The notes beneath the pieces were generated by a model. The model searched no databases, was not told the DNA's origin, and worked only from the letters and a program-made list of their open reading frames with translations. From contig JAQGBZ010000438.1 of the NCBI GenBank assembly GCA_034687125.1, positions 1 through 47,794 on the forward strand: a stretch of DNA of 47,794 nucleotides, read 5' to 3'. Positions 34,402 to 46,177 of the stretch are shown one piece after another. Each line of letters opens with the position of its first letter. Within the stretch, counting starts at the first letter, position 1. The stretch is from Neelides folsomi (Eukaryota > Arthropoda > Collembola > Neelipleona > Neelidae). A program made the position numbers and the translations under genes.

Positions 34402-37400
34402 TTATAAAATATAATTGTCCCTAATCCGATTGATAATTGAAATTAATTTTTCAAAATTTGGTCTCATCTCGGGATTTTCTAGCCAGCATGGTTCAAGAAC
34501 AGATTCAAATCTACAAATAAAGATTATAATAATGAATAGCCAAATAACTACATTTAATACTAACTGTTTAAATTATAATTTGTGAATTTAATTTAAAAAA
34601 GTTTTTACATTTCATTTGACATTAAATTGGGTTTTGAAGGTCTGAAACCTCCTTCCAACATTTTGACAAAACCCATTGTCCAATTCAATTCTGGATAAGG
34701 AACTCCACCAAGAGAAAAAACCTCCCAGATTGTAATGCCAAAAGCCCAAATGTCAGATTGAATGGAAAATACACGATCTCTAAGGGATTCGATTGCCAAC
34801 CATCGCCATGGCAACGGTTCCTATATAACGTTATATAAAAATTCAATATATTATAATATTACATGTTTCTTATATTTGTATCAGGTATTTCTAAATACCT
34901 GACTCTTTTTCACATAATTCATGTAATTGTAAGTTTGTCTTGATAAACCAAAATCTGTAATTTTGCAAACAAGGTCTTCAGTTAATAAAACGTTTCTGGT
35001 GGCCAAATCTCCATGTATAACCTTTAGTTGAAAAAAAATTTAAATCCAATTATTCGAATCTAATTATAATCCAATTGTAATTCAACATTTAAATTTTCAT
35101 AAAAATCGATTTTTAATTTACATGTTTACTCCTTAAAAAGTTCATTCCTCTCAAAATGTGTTCAGTCCAACGATAAAGAATATCAACAGAATGACGGCAG
35201 TCTGAACTCATTGAACTGAACATTCATAATTAATAATTATCAATATCAATATCAGATGAATTTTAATTCCTTCATTTAATGAAATTTTTAAACATGGTTT
35301 TTATAGTAAATTGGAACTCACGGTGATATTAAAGCCTCAAAGTTTTGATAACTATTTTTTGGTTGTGGATTGTTATCAAGAAATGAATTTCTATTTTTCC
35401 TCAAATAAGATTCCAAACTTCCCATTGAACAATATTCCATAACCAAATACAGTTTCCCTTTGTTGCAAACAAAAATTATATAAAAAATTTATTAACTTTT
35501 TACTGGCTTGTTTTAATTTTCTTACCTTCATTTAAATATTGAGTGACTGAACCAATAAAATAAATGATATTGGAATGAGATTCGTTTTTGTTATTTAAAT
35601 ATGACATGATTTTGACTTCAGAGAGAAGTGATTTAAGATACAATTTATTTTTGTTTGGATTCACAGTTTTAACTGCAACTTTCTTGTTGTTAAATTTTCC
35701 AATAAAAATCATTCCAAATTCACCAGATCCAATAATCGTACTTTTATCTAAAAATTTTCAATATATTTAAATCACATATTCATAATTACATATTCTGTAT
35801 GATGTGATTATATACGATATAAGGAAAATATTAATTGATTTGTATTATGTATCCTATATACCAATTATTAAATTATCAAGAGACAATTCAAAATCATTAG
35901 AATTATATGGTGCATATAAATAATTCTCTTCCATTGATTCATTTTTCCAGAGTTCTTGATTTCCATTCCTGAATTCTTTTATTTCTGCAGCACTTAAAAA
36001 TTTCTTAAATGAACAAAATATTCATAAGAATCAATTTAAAAAATTGTCACAAATGTAAGGTAATCTTATAATTAATCATAGTTATATTGATTTAAAATCG
36101 AAATCTTCTTACACTTTTTTTAATTTTGTACCAAACAATAAATGCCACCACAAACAATAAAGTGATTAAAAGGATGAAAATTCCCATTGCATATTCAATT
36201 TTAAATCTACTTTCTTCATTTATTTCCTCTTCAGCATTCTTTACATCAACTTCAATATTCTTTTCATCACTCCCTTTGAAATTCTTTGCTAAACAAGTGT
36301 AAAATCCACTATGGGATAAATTCACATTGGAGAAAACGAGTCCATTGGATCCATCGTCATTTTTCAAAGATTTCAAAGTTGGGAATTTCTTTATTTAACA
36401 ATAATTAAACTTTATTAAGAATTTTTTACTAAAATAATGAAAAATTTTGAAACTAATCCAAAAAATTTTGAAATTTATTAAGTTGTAGTTTTTATTAAAT
36501 TTAAAAAATATAATAATAAAAAAATATAAATATAAATTACAGATTTATCGTAGATCCATTGAATGTTAGGCGGAGGGAAACCTTCAGCCTTACAATTCAA
36601 AACCTGAGTTTTATTCCCAATATAAAACGTAACTTTTTTTTCGGTTACAATCCGAGGCCGCGTAGAATTTAATACTTTTGGAAAATATTAATTACAAATT
36701 AAGTTTTCGGATATTTTATATCAATAAGCATGAAATAAAATGTTAATAAAAAAATTACTTTCGCAATCAATAATGTAATTTGATAAATCTTTATTGCCAC
36801 ACGGTTCCTTATATTGTGACCATTGATTAAACCCATCTCCGTCACCCAATACCCGGTAAGCACATTCCATATCATCTTTAAGCTCATCGTCTAATAATTC
36901 TACAATTATTGAAGAAATATATTTTGAACATTCTTATTAACTTTTTACTAAATGTGTAACATATAAAATAACTAAACTGTTGCAATCAATTTTGCATGAA
37001 GCTCCAGGAGGATCTTTGTCACACCAATAAGCATTGTTGATCTAATGAAAATAATCAGTTAAATTGTTAAAGTAAAATTAAATTAAAAGTGTAAATGAAT
37101 ATCTAACTTGAAAAATTCCATAGTTTGTGTTTTTGGTCTTTTTATTCAAATAAGAAGTGTTGAAATGACTCGTTGCATTAGCCAAGCAAACCCCTTTAAT
37201 AAAGATTAAATAAATGTAACAACGAATTGTTTTGTTATTTCAGCGGTTAAAATTTTAATAAATGATACATAATAAGGAAAATTAAAGTTAATAAATATCT
37301 TACAAAAATTAAAAACTATATAACCAATTATAAATATTTTATTAAGTAAACATTTTATTTAGTAAATTGTGATTTTAATTATTTACTCACATGATGGAAT

Positions 37401-37550
37401 GTCATTCCATGAGATATTAAGTTTATAAAGTTCACTAACAAATTCACACTTTTTAAAAATTTTTCCATTAGAAATTAAGATTAAATACGTAAATAATACG
37501 CAATAAATAATATATATTACACACATCCGAAAATACTGAAATTTCCCCAT
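34402..37550 (-). CDS. Receptor tyrosine kinase with c-type lysozyme-like ectodomain, Ig domain and TM helix
   Basis: Thirteen exons: 37550-37391, 37193-37108, 37041-36978, 36899-36759, 36674-36541, 36388-36113, 36003-35862, 35747-35526, 35457-35322, 35215-35122, 35021-34899, 34820-34609 and 34510-34402. They give 1899 nt and 632 residues with every phase matched. Signal peptide to about 29. Residues 30-150 are a full c-type lysozyme: [41 protein letters not shown], then six further conserved features up to IIDC149, with all eight cysteines. Catalytic Glu35 and Asp52 are Thr61 and Asn77. Residues 152-245 form one Ig domain ([25 protein letters not shown]). TM 262-281 ([18 protein letters not shown]). 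Kinase: GSGEFG 341-346, Lys361 in VAVK, Glu378, HGDLATRN (Asp490), DFG (Asp508), LAIES and [18 protein letters not shown], ending [11 protein letters not shown] short kinase insert recalls PDGFR/VEGFR types. Likely a membrane receptor; the ligand is inferred to be a glycan. Confidence 0.9.
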
Positions 37551-38133
37551 TAAAATATAAAAATAAAATATTATTTTTAGTTAAAAATTTGGAAAATTTG
37601 AAGAAAAGATTTGATTGATCATTGAATTCGCCTTATCTCAAATAACATTAAAATCTCATTGGGGAATAAATGTTAATGAGAGCAATGAGAATGTTACTAA
37701 TAATAGACGTGATAATTGATATCTTAAGCATACAAAGAAAGAATGCAATGCTAATGCTATGCTGTGAAAACTGACAATGAGAATATAACTTTGTAAATCC
37801 TTAATATAAAATATTTTCATATGTAAAAATTAAATATTATGGAATTAGTGTATAATATATTTCCTTTGTGGTTTTTACAAGAATTCCAATTTCCTTTTAA
37901 AATTCCTAGAATTGGTCTGGATAATCCAAAAAAGGCGGTTTTCAATTGAACAAATTGTAAGATAAGTCAAAGAGATTAATCATGCCAAATGAGGTGAATT
38001 GAATAAATAATGAAATAAATAAATAACGATTGTAAATAATGATTGAAATAATGTAAATTATATTATCATGTTTCATGTAAATGAGAGTCAAAAATGTTTA
38101 AGTGTTCGTTTCTTTAATCTCAATTTGTTCTAT
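37551..38133. other. Intergenic upstream of the lysozyme-receptor kinase
   Basis: No exon is supported. This should contain the promoter of the receptor gene and the 3' end of the reductase gene. AATAAATAATG-type runs near 38003-38040 are AT-rich low complexity. Confidence 0.4.
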
Positions 38134-39611
38134 TTAGTAAGCAAATCGCAATTTTGCTTCATATCCAAGCTTGTCCAATGCAGGCATAACTGCGAAATTG
38201 ACCATCGGTGGGGGTCCGCACATCAGAACTAGAGTATCAGAAGCTGGAGCATAAAATTGTTCTTCGAGCATCTCAGCATTGATAAATCCAGTGCTGTACT
38301 TCCAATCTTATCAAATAAAACATAAATATTAAATCAACGAATAATAAATATATTGATAAATGAAACAAATTGTATTAATAATTAAAATTGATTAATTTTT
38401 ATTTACCTGTTGGTGGTCGATCCAAAGTATACCACAATTTGAATCTGTTCGGGTGTTCCTTTTTGATTTCCTCGAGATCTTTACGGCAAAGAATGTCTTC
38501 TTCAGTCTGATTGGCAAAAATGAGCGAAAGACACAAATCATCTTTTTCATCGCGGAAAACGGCCTTAATGATTTGGAGCATTGGGGTGATTCCACTTCCA
38601 CCAGCGACCATATTCACCTTCTTCACACGGACAGTATTCGCATCGGATTTCTTGTCTGGCTTAATGGCAAATTCTCCCCGACCATTGTAAACCTAATTAA
38701 ATTAAAAATAAAATGTGACAAAACTGAGGTTTTATATAATTAACAAATTAAATAGAATTTCTATTAAATCTAAACTTACAAGTCTTCCTGATGGTCCACG
38801 AACATTGATCGTATCTCCGAGTTTCATATCATTAATGTATTGGGTCAATTTTCCTCCATCGGGAAACTTTGGATGGACATCTTTAAAGTAAACCTGAAAT
38901 TTTTTAAATTAATTAATTATTAATTATTTATTTATTTGATTTCGATTAATTTGACATAATCCAATAATTAAATTAAAGTTTACTTTGATCACAAGATCCA
39001 TTTTTCCCAAATCCTCATCTGAAGAAACTGGAGTATAAGGACGAACGACAAGTTGTCCATTGACAGTCGCTGAGAGATGAACATGTTGACCCGTTGGCAA
39101 TCCAAGAATATGGGAATCAGACGGAAGTCCAAATCGGAAAATCCTTGTATCATGAGACAACTCGATTTTTTCAATCAACTTCAAAGTATATTTTTCTTCG
39201 GAGTTTAGGAGAGTTTTCGGGGCCGATTTTTTCATCATTTTGAAATAGAGGAAGATTCCAGAAGCGACAATAGTCCCAATACCAATAAGAAACGGAATGT
39301 CCTTTAAATAATAATTGTGATTAATTGTGAGTTTTTCCTATTACTTTCCACGAATAAATTTATATCAAGGAAAGAACGGATTTTAAAGTGTCAATTAAAA
39401 CTTTCCTCATTTAATCTACAAATCAGTAGATAATAAATGATAAACATTTTAATCTTCAAATTAACAATCTAACCAAGTTTTCATCACGTAAGCACAATCA
39501 TAATTAAATTATGCAAATGGTTTATTTAATTGGTTAACTAAATGTAAGTTAAAGTTAACTAACTTTCTGTACATAATTAAACATGATTCTTACATGGAGA
39601 ATGTTCGACAT
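38134..39611 (-). CDS. NADH-cytochrome b5 reductase
   Basis: Five exons, 39611-39594, 39301-38984, 38893-38780, 38692-38407 and 38306-38134, give 909 nt and 302 residues; human CYB5R3 has 301. The enzyme transfers electrons from NADH through FAD to cytochrome b5, serving desaturases, sterol synthesis and P450s on the ER or outer mitochondrial membrane. The first exon has only six codons (MSNILH). The second starts with a membrane anchor ([19 protein letters not shown]). FAD binding: [10 protein letters not shown]. Flavin/substrate loop: [24 protein letters not shown] binding: [14 protein letters not shown] and [11 protein letters not shown]. The canonical C-terminal RFAY-type ending is RFAY. 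Everything expected for activity is present. Confidence 0.96.
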
Positions 39612-40256
39612 CTTTGTTTTCTTCTGTAGGTTTCAACCCGTAGCACAATGTATATTTAAATATTAATTAAAACAAATTTTATTTAAAAAATGACAAAAAA
39701 CAAACTGAAAAATAAATATTGATTTAGATTTTAATAACAAAAAATAATTAAATTGAAGAATGATTTTGATTATGATTTTGAGGACGGGGGTTTCCTCAAA
39801 TTGCACAACATTTCCATTCCATTAGATAGCTTCATGGGAGACTTGGAGTGTTGGGATGAGACCTTGAGATTTTTATATTAAATTCATTCGGCTTCATTCA
39901 ATCCCTTGCTGTCTTTTTCTGTATTCATTCCAACGTGGGTTTTGGGTACAAAAGTCATTGATTTCATAATCAGAATAATCACACCTACATTACATACATT
40001 ACTTTGTATGTATTATGTATTACATAATGCTACTACTAAAACTACATAACTGTACTTAAATAAGCAAGTGTTTATTAAGTAATACTGTACAATATACACC
40101 TTTATACATGGGCAATATTGGATGTATTTATATGGATAATATTATAGAGAATATTCTCATATTTAATATTTTTATTTCCATTCCATATATTCTTGTGTAT
40201 GTTACTATATATTAAATGTTTATTTATTTTATTTAGCAAAATTACGTATTCGTATA
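39612..40256. other. Intergenic upstream of b5 reductase
   Basis: AT-rich with ATTATGTATTACATAAT-like inverted words near 40010-40030. No exon is supported; it presumably holds the reductase promoter. Confidence 0.4.
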
Positions 40257-40985
40257 CTAGGGTGGTGAAACTAAAATGTCCGACAGTAAAGGATTTTTTA
40301 AAAAATTATTAACATTTTTTCAAAGAATAATGTATCAAATTGAAGCTTAATATGTGACGATTAAAACATCATATCACTTATTCAAAAATTTCTCCTTGGT
40401 GCTTGACACACTCCTTAAGACGCGGGATCCACTTGTCAAGAACGAACGAATTTGAATGATTGGATATTTCTTCCATGCTGCTTCAAATCTTTTTTGAGGC
40501 TTACCAGATTTGCATGACGCTTTGAACAGGCATCCAGATCCAACTTACTCCATATGTCGTAGTCCAATGGGTTCAAATCTGGAAACGTCGAAGGCCAATC
40601 TTCCTTAGAAATGAAATTGGGAACGTTGTTTTTCAACCATTCCTGGGTCTGCTTTGCTTGATAGGATGGGGCAGAATCCTGCATGAATTTCAAGTTTTTA
40701 TCTTCAAAAAGGCCTTTGTTGAGTGGAAGAACAATCGGTTCAGGATATCGGATTGGTAATTCGTTGCACGAAGCTTCACACCCTGCTCGACAAAAAGAAG
40801 TTTGGTCTTCCCTCTCCAGCTTATCCCAATCCAAATCATTACCGACGCTGGATGATGTTGACGAGTAACATTTCTCATTGATTTTGAAATATCTTTGATA
40901 GATTTTGCGTAAATTTTATCGTTTTGCTTATTAAGTGCGCTTCAATTGTAAAAATCTTTAAAATTTTGACCTGAAGTTTGTATAT
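40257..40985 (-). mobile_element. Tc1/mariner-family transposase remnant
   Basis: On the minus strand, broken frames encode the C-terminal two thirds of a mariner-type transposase: IFTIEAHL, DKIYAKSIKDISKSMRN, HHPASVMIWIGISWRGKTK, LPLNKGLFEDKNLKFMQDSAPS, and EDWPSTFPDLNPLDYDIW. The second and third catalytic acids lie in QDSAP and LDYDIW. At least two frame changes (about 40730-40830 and 40930) and loss of the N-terminal DNA-binding part show that it is dead. The end at 40257 onwards (CTAGGGTGGTGAAACTAAAA) may be the surviving terminal repeat; the other end is not found. Confidence 0.8.
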
Positions 40986-41053
40986 AAGTATATTGTGTTA
41001 TCAAATTATGTTAAATATCAATTTGGATATTTAACAATTTTGTTATCAAAGAT

Positions 41054-43299
41054 TTATGAAGCGAATTTGGAAATTGAATCAAGAATATTAAGAACATTGT
41101 CCATGCTTTTTGAAATAGACTTTGAAATGACTCCTTCAGGAGTTGAAGGAGGTTCAAAACGAAGAGAAATTTCTGTTTCTTCCAAATATTTAAGAACTTC
41201 TTCCATTCTTTCCCTCATACTTTTCTTATCAATTTCACCATTTTTGAATTGAAGTTGAGAACGAAAGAAAACTGCTGCATGAAGTTCATAAATCGTCAAT
41301 CCTAATAAAAAAATAATTTTAATCAATTACAGTATTAATATAATAGGATAATTTAATAATTGATAAAATGATTCAATAAATTATTAAATCATGGGGCATT
41401 CTCGCACAATATAGTGTCGATATCTATGGATAAATTAAATAACTTGTCTTGTTATGATATTTACCATAGAGGGGAGATAAGAAAGTGCGCAAATGTCTCA
41501 ATTTGGCTTTTAGATCTCTTTAATTTTATATTTTAAAAAAAGTTAGTTAAATAATTAATTCTTTAAATTAATAAATAAACCTCGAATTCGCGAATATCCG
41601 CCTTCAATAATGTTAAGGATTGGAATCAGGGATTTGCAAATATCTTCTTTCCTTTTGAGGTCCTCTGCATTTAAATCATGAATTAACCATCCGTGGAATC
41701 TTCCAATTAATTCTGACAACGAATGCATGATGTTGAATAAAATGTAATGATTGGGATGTAACGTCACCCCGCTATGTTTCTTGAGCATTATTTCCAATTG
41801 GGGAATTATATCTGGCCGGTTCTTCGCAACATCCCACTCATTTTGAATTCCTTTAATCGTCGCTTTAATCTTCTTTAATTCCATCTCTTCCTTGCAGGAT
41901 TCACAAACCCAACGAGAATTATGATCGATGGAATTGACAGGAAGGACATTTCCGATTAAACAACTTTGGCATTTTAGTGCGGAGAAATATGTTCCAAGTT
42001 CCGTTGGGTCGCTGCATCTAAATTAATTAAATTATTTAACAACAATGTAAATTTTTTATTATATTTAATTTAATTACCTACTGCATACACAGTCAAAAAA
42101 TTTCGACATTTTTATATATTTTCTTCTTTCGTAAGTTCCTTCCTGTAAATGAGTTCATCAAATTAATTTTAATTAACTCTAAATGTTAAATTTTAATTTT
42201 AATTATTGATTATTCTAAATTATCATCATTAACTTTAAATGTGCATTTGGATTTAATTTTTAATTACAAGAGTATGGACATAAGCAGTTGTGATCATTTC
42301 CCCTTTTTTAATATCCACAGTTGATCGAACGATCATTCTCATCTCGTCATTAATAATGTTGATGGTGTTTGAGATGCAATCATGAGCCATGAGATAAACA
42401 TTGGCAAATAATCCACAAAGTCTAGAAAATTCAATTAAAAAATTTATTCTTAATGAGCCGATAATTTCTATTTTAATTTTTAATTAAATAAATTAACTTA
42501 ATTATATTTAATCAGTATGTTCCTATATTCGCAAAAGTCCAATTAATCACATACTCCGAACCAGACTTGATTTGAAATGCGTTGACATCCGCATAGCCCA
42601 AAACAGTATGAATTGTTTCTTCACTTTCTTCCACTTTGTATCTCTCACGGAGGAGTTTGACCGTGTTGACTTCATTTCTGTTCCAAAGCAGCGTATAAGT
42701 TTTCCTCGTTTCATTATGGGATTCCATTTCAACAAGTTGTTTCCATTTCTTAGGAAATTCTTCTTTTAAGCAAAGACACCGAACCGTCATTATGCATTCA
42801 TAAGCGGGATTTGGAATTGAGAAATCTTTAATTTTAAGATCTATCGGACGTCTTGAGAAGATTTTGCATTCGTTGTTTGCATGGGCTGGGAGCTAATTAA
42901 CAAAAAATTAACATTTGCTAAAAATTAGCATGTGTAATTTATATAGTGTTATTAACTTATTACCTTTTCGCATTCTTTTTTGCACATTGGAAAATTGCAT
43001 TTACTGCATTTGGAACAAGAACCATTTAATGTTTTATGACAGCCTAAACAAATGGGCAAAGTGTTTTGTTTCGGTCCAACAACAATTGCTTCTTCGTTCA
43101 TGATAATCGTCCCTGCTGGAATATCCCTCGTTGCAATTAAATATCTCCCGAGGACTTCGTTTGACATCACTTTATATATTTTGCAATTTGGTTTGTGGAT
43201 CTTCCAATCTTCCTTTTGATGTTCTTGGGAGCAATAAGAAACCAATCGACAGCCGGTGCACATTTTAGAGGACTTTTTACCACAAATAGGACAATCCAT
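41054..43299 (-). CDS. SET and MYND domain protein, arthropod SmydA type
   Basis: Six exons, 43299-42964, 42892-42567, 42421-42268, 42142-42078, 42017-41581 and 41301-41054, give 1566 nt and 521 residues. The N-terminal MYND zinc finger (CPICGKKSSKMCTGCRLVSYC, split by its CxxC pairs) is followed by the SET entry VLGRYLIATRDIPAGTIIM. The SET core has DVNAFQIK, LCGLFANVYLMAHDCISNT and DIKKGEMITTAYVHTL, then the post-SET zinc cysteines FFDCVCSRCSDPTELGTYFS. A helical C-terminal region ends the protein. Relatives methylate lysines of histones or other proteins; arthropod SmydA members are poorly characterised. NHSC is AHDC here, so one cofactor-near Asn is Ala and activity may be reduced. The donor after ATC-AA at 42567 (GTCTGG) is weak but is the only one in phase. 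Confidence 0.88.
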
Positions 43300-44060
43300 T
43301 ATTTTAACGATTAATTTATTTATATTTAATTATATTAATAGTAGTTTAGTTATTTTAAATGTAGTTCAATTAAATTGATTCAGTTTAATTATTTAAAATT
43401 TGACTAAATGTAGTTTAGCTATTTTAACTGTAATTTGAATTTATAAAGATTTGCGAAATTGTGAATTTGCTAACTTTATGAACTTTAACAATTTTAACTT
43501 TGAATTCCTTTGAGTTTTTAATGTTTTAATGTTTGAATATTTTTTAGTCTTTGGGAGTTTTGGTTTTGAGTCTGAGGTTGATCAATGTTTAAGGAATGAG
43601 ACATAGACTTGGGCATATATAAATTAGGTATGTAGAGTCGTCAGTAAAGAAAAAGGTTCCGGTTGGGAGAGATTGCTTCAGCGTGTTTAGCGGATATGCT
43701 TATAGCAATTATCTCCTATACTTATAGATTAGATCGAGACGAAGAGACATGAAGAGCATTTTTGGAACATCCCAAAATAGAGATGTCCCCAGAAATAAAC
43801 TTTAAACCTTTTTACATTCCGCGAACAATAATAAACACAAGTTGTTAATCCTTATTATATTTACATTATAGGATTATAGCCATTATACCACAAATGCAAA
43901 TAAATTTTAAATATTTAAACATATTTGCAATTTGTCAATTTAGCAATTTATGTAGGAATAAAAGTTTCTATGTAATTGCTGAGTTTAAACTCCGAAAAAA
44001 ATAATTGGTAAAAATTTAAAAAATTAGAAGAATTATAAAAACCTTTGTTGTGGAAAACCA
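43300..44060. other. Divergent promoter region of SET/MYND and tetraspanin genes
   Basis: The two genes start back to back at 43299 and 44061, so this 760-bp stretch should hold both promoters. TTAAAT/TAGTTTAG words recur at 43335-43440. A GC-richer patch lies at 43635-43790. No exon is seen. Confidence 0.45.
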
Positions 44061-45763
44061 ATGAAGAATTTAAAGCTTCCAAATAGACACATTCTTTGTA
44101 TAGTTATTTGGATAGTGCTAGTAAAACTTTTTTATTAATATTTTAATAATACAAACTTCAAATCTTAAGCATTGGCTAATTAACTTAATTAACTTAATAA
44201 TATGATTTTTATATGGTTGCTTATATTCATTTTAGATCATTGGTGGAATTCTGCTTGTTGACATTTCTTTGATCAAACCATGTTTTGACATTCGCTATCT
44301 TGAAATCTGGAAAGACGATTTTCTCATTTATCTCTCAGGATTCATTTATATCTGTTGGACATGTTTATTCGCTATTGTTTTCCTCATATTTTCAAAACTT
44401 CATAAAAGGCCGAAAGTCTGCACATTTCTTGTAAAATTCGTTTTTTATGAACTTTATATTTTATCCATTGTTACTTACCTGATATGTAGACTGATATATA
44501 TGTATCTGTATATTATTATTATTTTGATTTTAATTGTTATTTTGTCTTTATAGAAAGAAATTTGGCTAATGTTGCACAGTGTCGGTGGAGCATTTATCAT
44601 TTTCCTCATTTATGATCGCCATCATAATACAACGGAAAAAAATATTTATGCAAATTCTGGAGAATTCGTTTTTGCAAATAAAGAAGTTCCTCCTTACATT
44701 GCTTATGCACAGAATAAATTTGTAAACAAACAATTAAAATACACAAATTAACACTTTATTAATTAACTAACCTTACTAACATTACTAACTTAACCTTTAC
44801 TAACTAACCTTACTGACTTACTAATACGTATAAGTGTTAATTCAAATGAAATTACTCTTTTTAATTCTCCTTTAAATTAATTGTTTCAGAAATGCTGCGG
44901 GTTTTTATCCCAATCAGATTTTGCTAACTTGAATTATACAACGTTATGTGCTGGGTCAGCTAAGGTATAAATGCAATTAAGGATATATCCAATAATTTAA
45001 ATCAATATTTAACTAATTGATGATTAATGAAATTAATGATCGATATTTAATATTGTTGCAATTTTGTGTTTTTCAGTCTTGTGTTCCTTACATTTACAAC
45101 TTTTATGTCTATTGCTACAAACACACATTCATTCATTGCATTGTCATGTTGTGCATTGGACTTCTCCCCTACGTTGTCTTTTCCCTCCTTTTCCGAAAAA
45201 AAGAAAAAGAAGAGGAAAAAATCTCTGAAGGGGATCAGAAGGAAGAACAAGAAAACGAAGAGCGAATAAAATCGGAAAATCACTATTTTTCGAGTCCTAA
45301 AGAAAGCAATTCAAATTTCGTTTTTGATGAGAATCCTCAACATCAGCAAAGAGGAAATCATCGTTATTCCAACAATGGAACTGGAATGAATAATCAGCAA
45401 GGTCAACAGGTCAATCAAAATTATGGAAATAATCATAATCAAAGGGGAAATCCACCAATGAGAAATTATGCGAATTTGGATAAAAACAACAAACCGATTG
45501 ACCCTCGTAAATCTTTTGGCGAATGTCAAAGTCTCCCGGCTGTCACAGTTGAGAAAAAATTCCGTTGGGGTTTATGGAAAAATCGAAGAAATTTAGAAAA
45601 TGACCAAATTGAGTTAGAAATGGAAAATGAAAAATCAGAAGAAAATAACACAAATGAAGAAAATCAAGAAACTGTTATTGATATAATTAATGAGAATAAT
45701 AATCACAATAATGAAGAAATTAAAGAAGAAAATGAAGAAAAAAAGATTCAAATTGCAATTTAA
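44061..45763 (+). CDS. Tetraspanin with long E- and Q/N-rich cytoplasmic tail
   Basis: Five phase-0 exons, 44061-44120, 44236-44430, 44554-44721, 44890-44964 and 45077-45763, give 394 residues. TM1: HILCIVIWIVLIIGGILLV. TM2: IYLSGFIYICWTCLFAIVFL. TM3: WLMLHSVGGAFIIFLIYD. The large extracellular loop has the tetraspanin hallmark KCCGF plus two later cysteines (TTLCAG, KSCVPY). TM4: FIHCIVMLCIGLLPYVVFSLLF. Tetraspanins organise membrane microdomains and partner receptors and integrins. Normal tails have 8-20 residues; this one has about 185, first Glu/Lys-rich, then Gln/Asn-rich (NNGTGMNNQQGQQVNQNYGN), then a basic aromatic patch (EKKFRWGLWKNRR) and a Glu/Asn-rich end. The donor of exon 2 could instead be at 44469, giving a longer loop. 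Confidence 0.82.
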
Positions 45764-45789
45764 CATTAATTGGGTCAGCTTTTAGTCAA

Positions 45790-45951
45790 ATGAATGAAAT
45801 TGTTGTTGATAATTTAAAGGATAAATTTACCAAAACTCCTGTTAGATTTGAAAAGAAATTTGGTCTTTGGACCCACCAGGTCAAATGGAATTTGTCGATG
45901 GAACGAATATTTTCACCAGAAGATCATTTGTGTTTAAAAGAAATCTCATGA
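45790..45951 (+). other. Possible coding remnant or alternative 3' exon downstream of tetraspanin
   Basis: A 53-codon open frame 26 nt after the tetraspanin stop contains VRFEKKFGLWTHQ, similar to the tail motif TVEKKFRWGLWKN. It is in another frame and its possible acceptor (TTTTAG before 45785) does not fit the phase-0 tetraspanin introns. It could be a decayed duplicate of the tail exon or an exon of a longer form. Confidence 0.3.
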
Positions 45952-46177
45952 ATTTCAAATAATTCACTATTATATTATAAAACACTAAACATATTTTGAA
46001 ATATATTTTGTATAAATATGTAATATAAAATAAAAACTTTAATAAAAATTAAATTATCTATAAGTATTTTATTAAACATTAACATTTTATGATTTGTATA
46101 ATTTGAATGAAATTGAATAAAAATGATCATTTTTCTTTAAATTGGTGGAATAAGATTTATTATACAAATAAATTTAT

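Noticed and set aside
44431..44553. Extension of tetraspanin exon 2 to a later donor at 44469 or to its stop
   Set aside because: It would give an over-long third segment; the GTAAAA donor at 44431 leaves a normal TM3. Not fully excluded.
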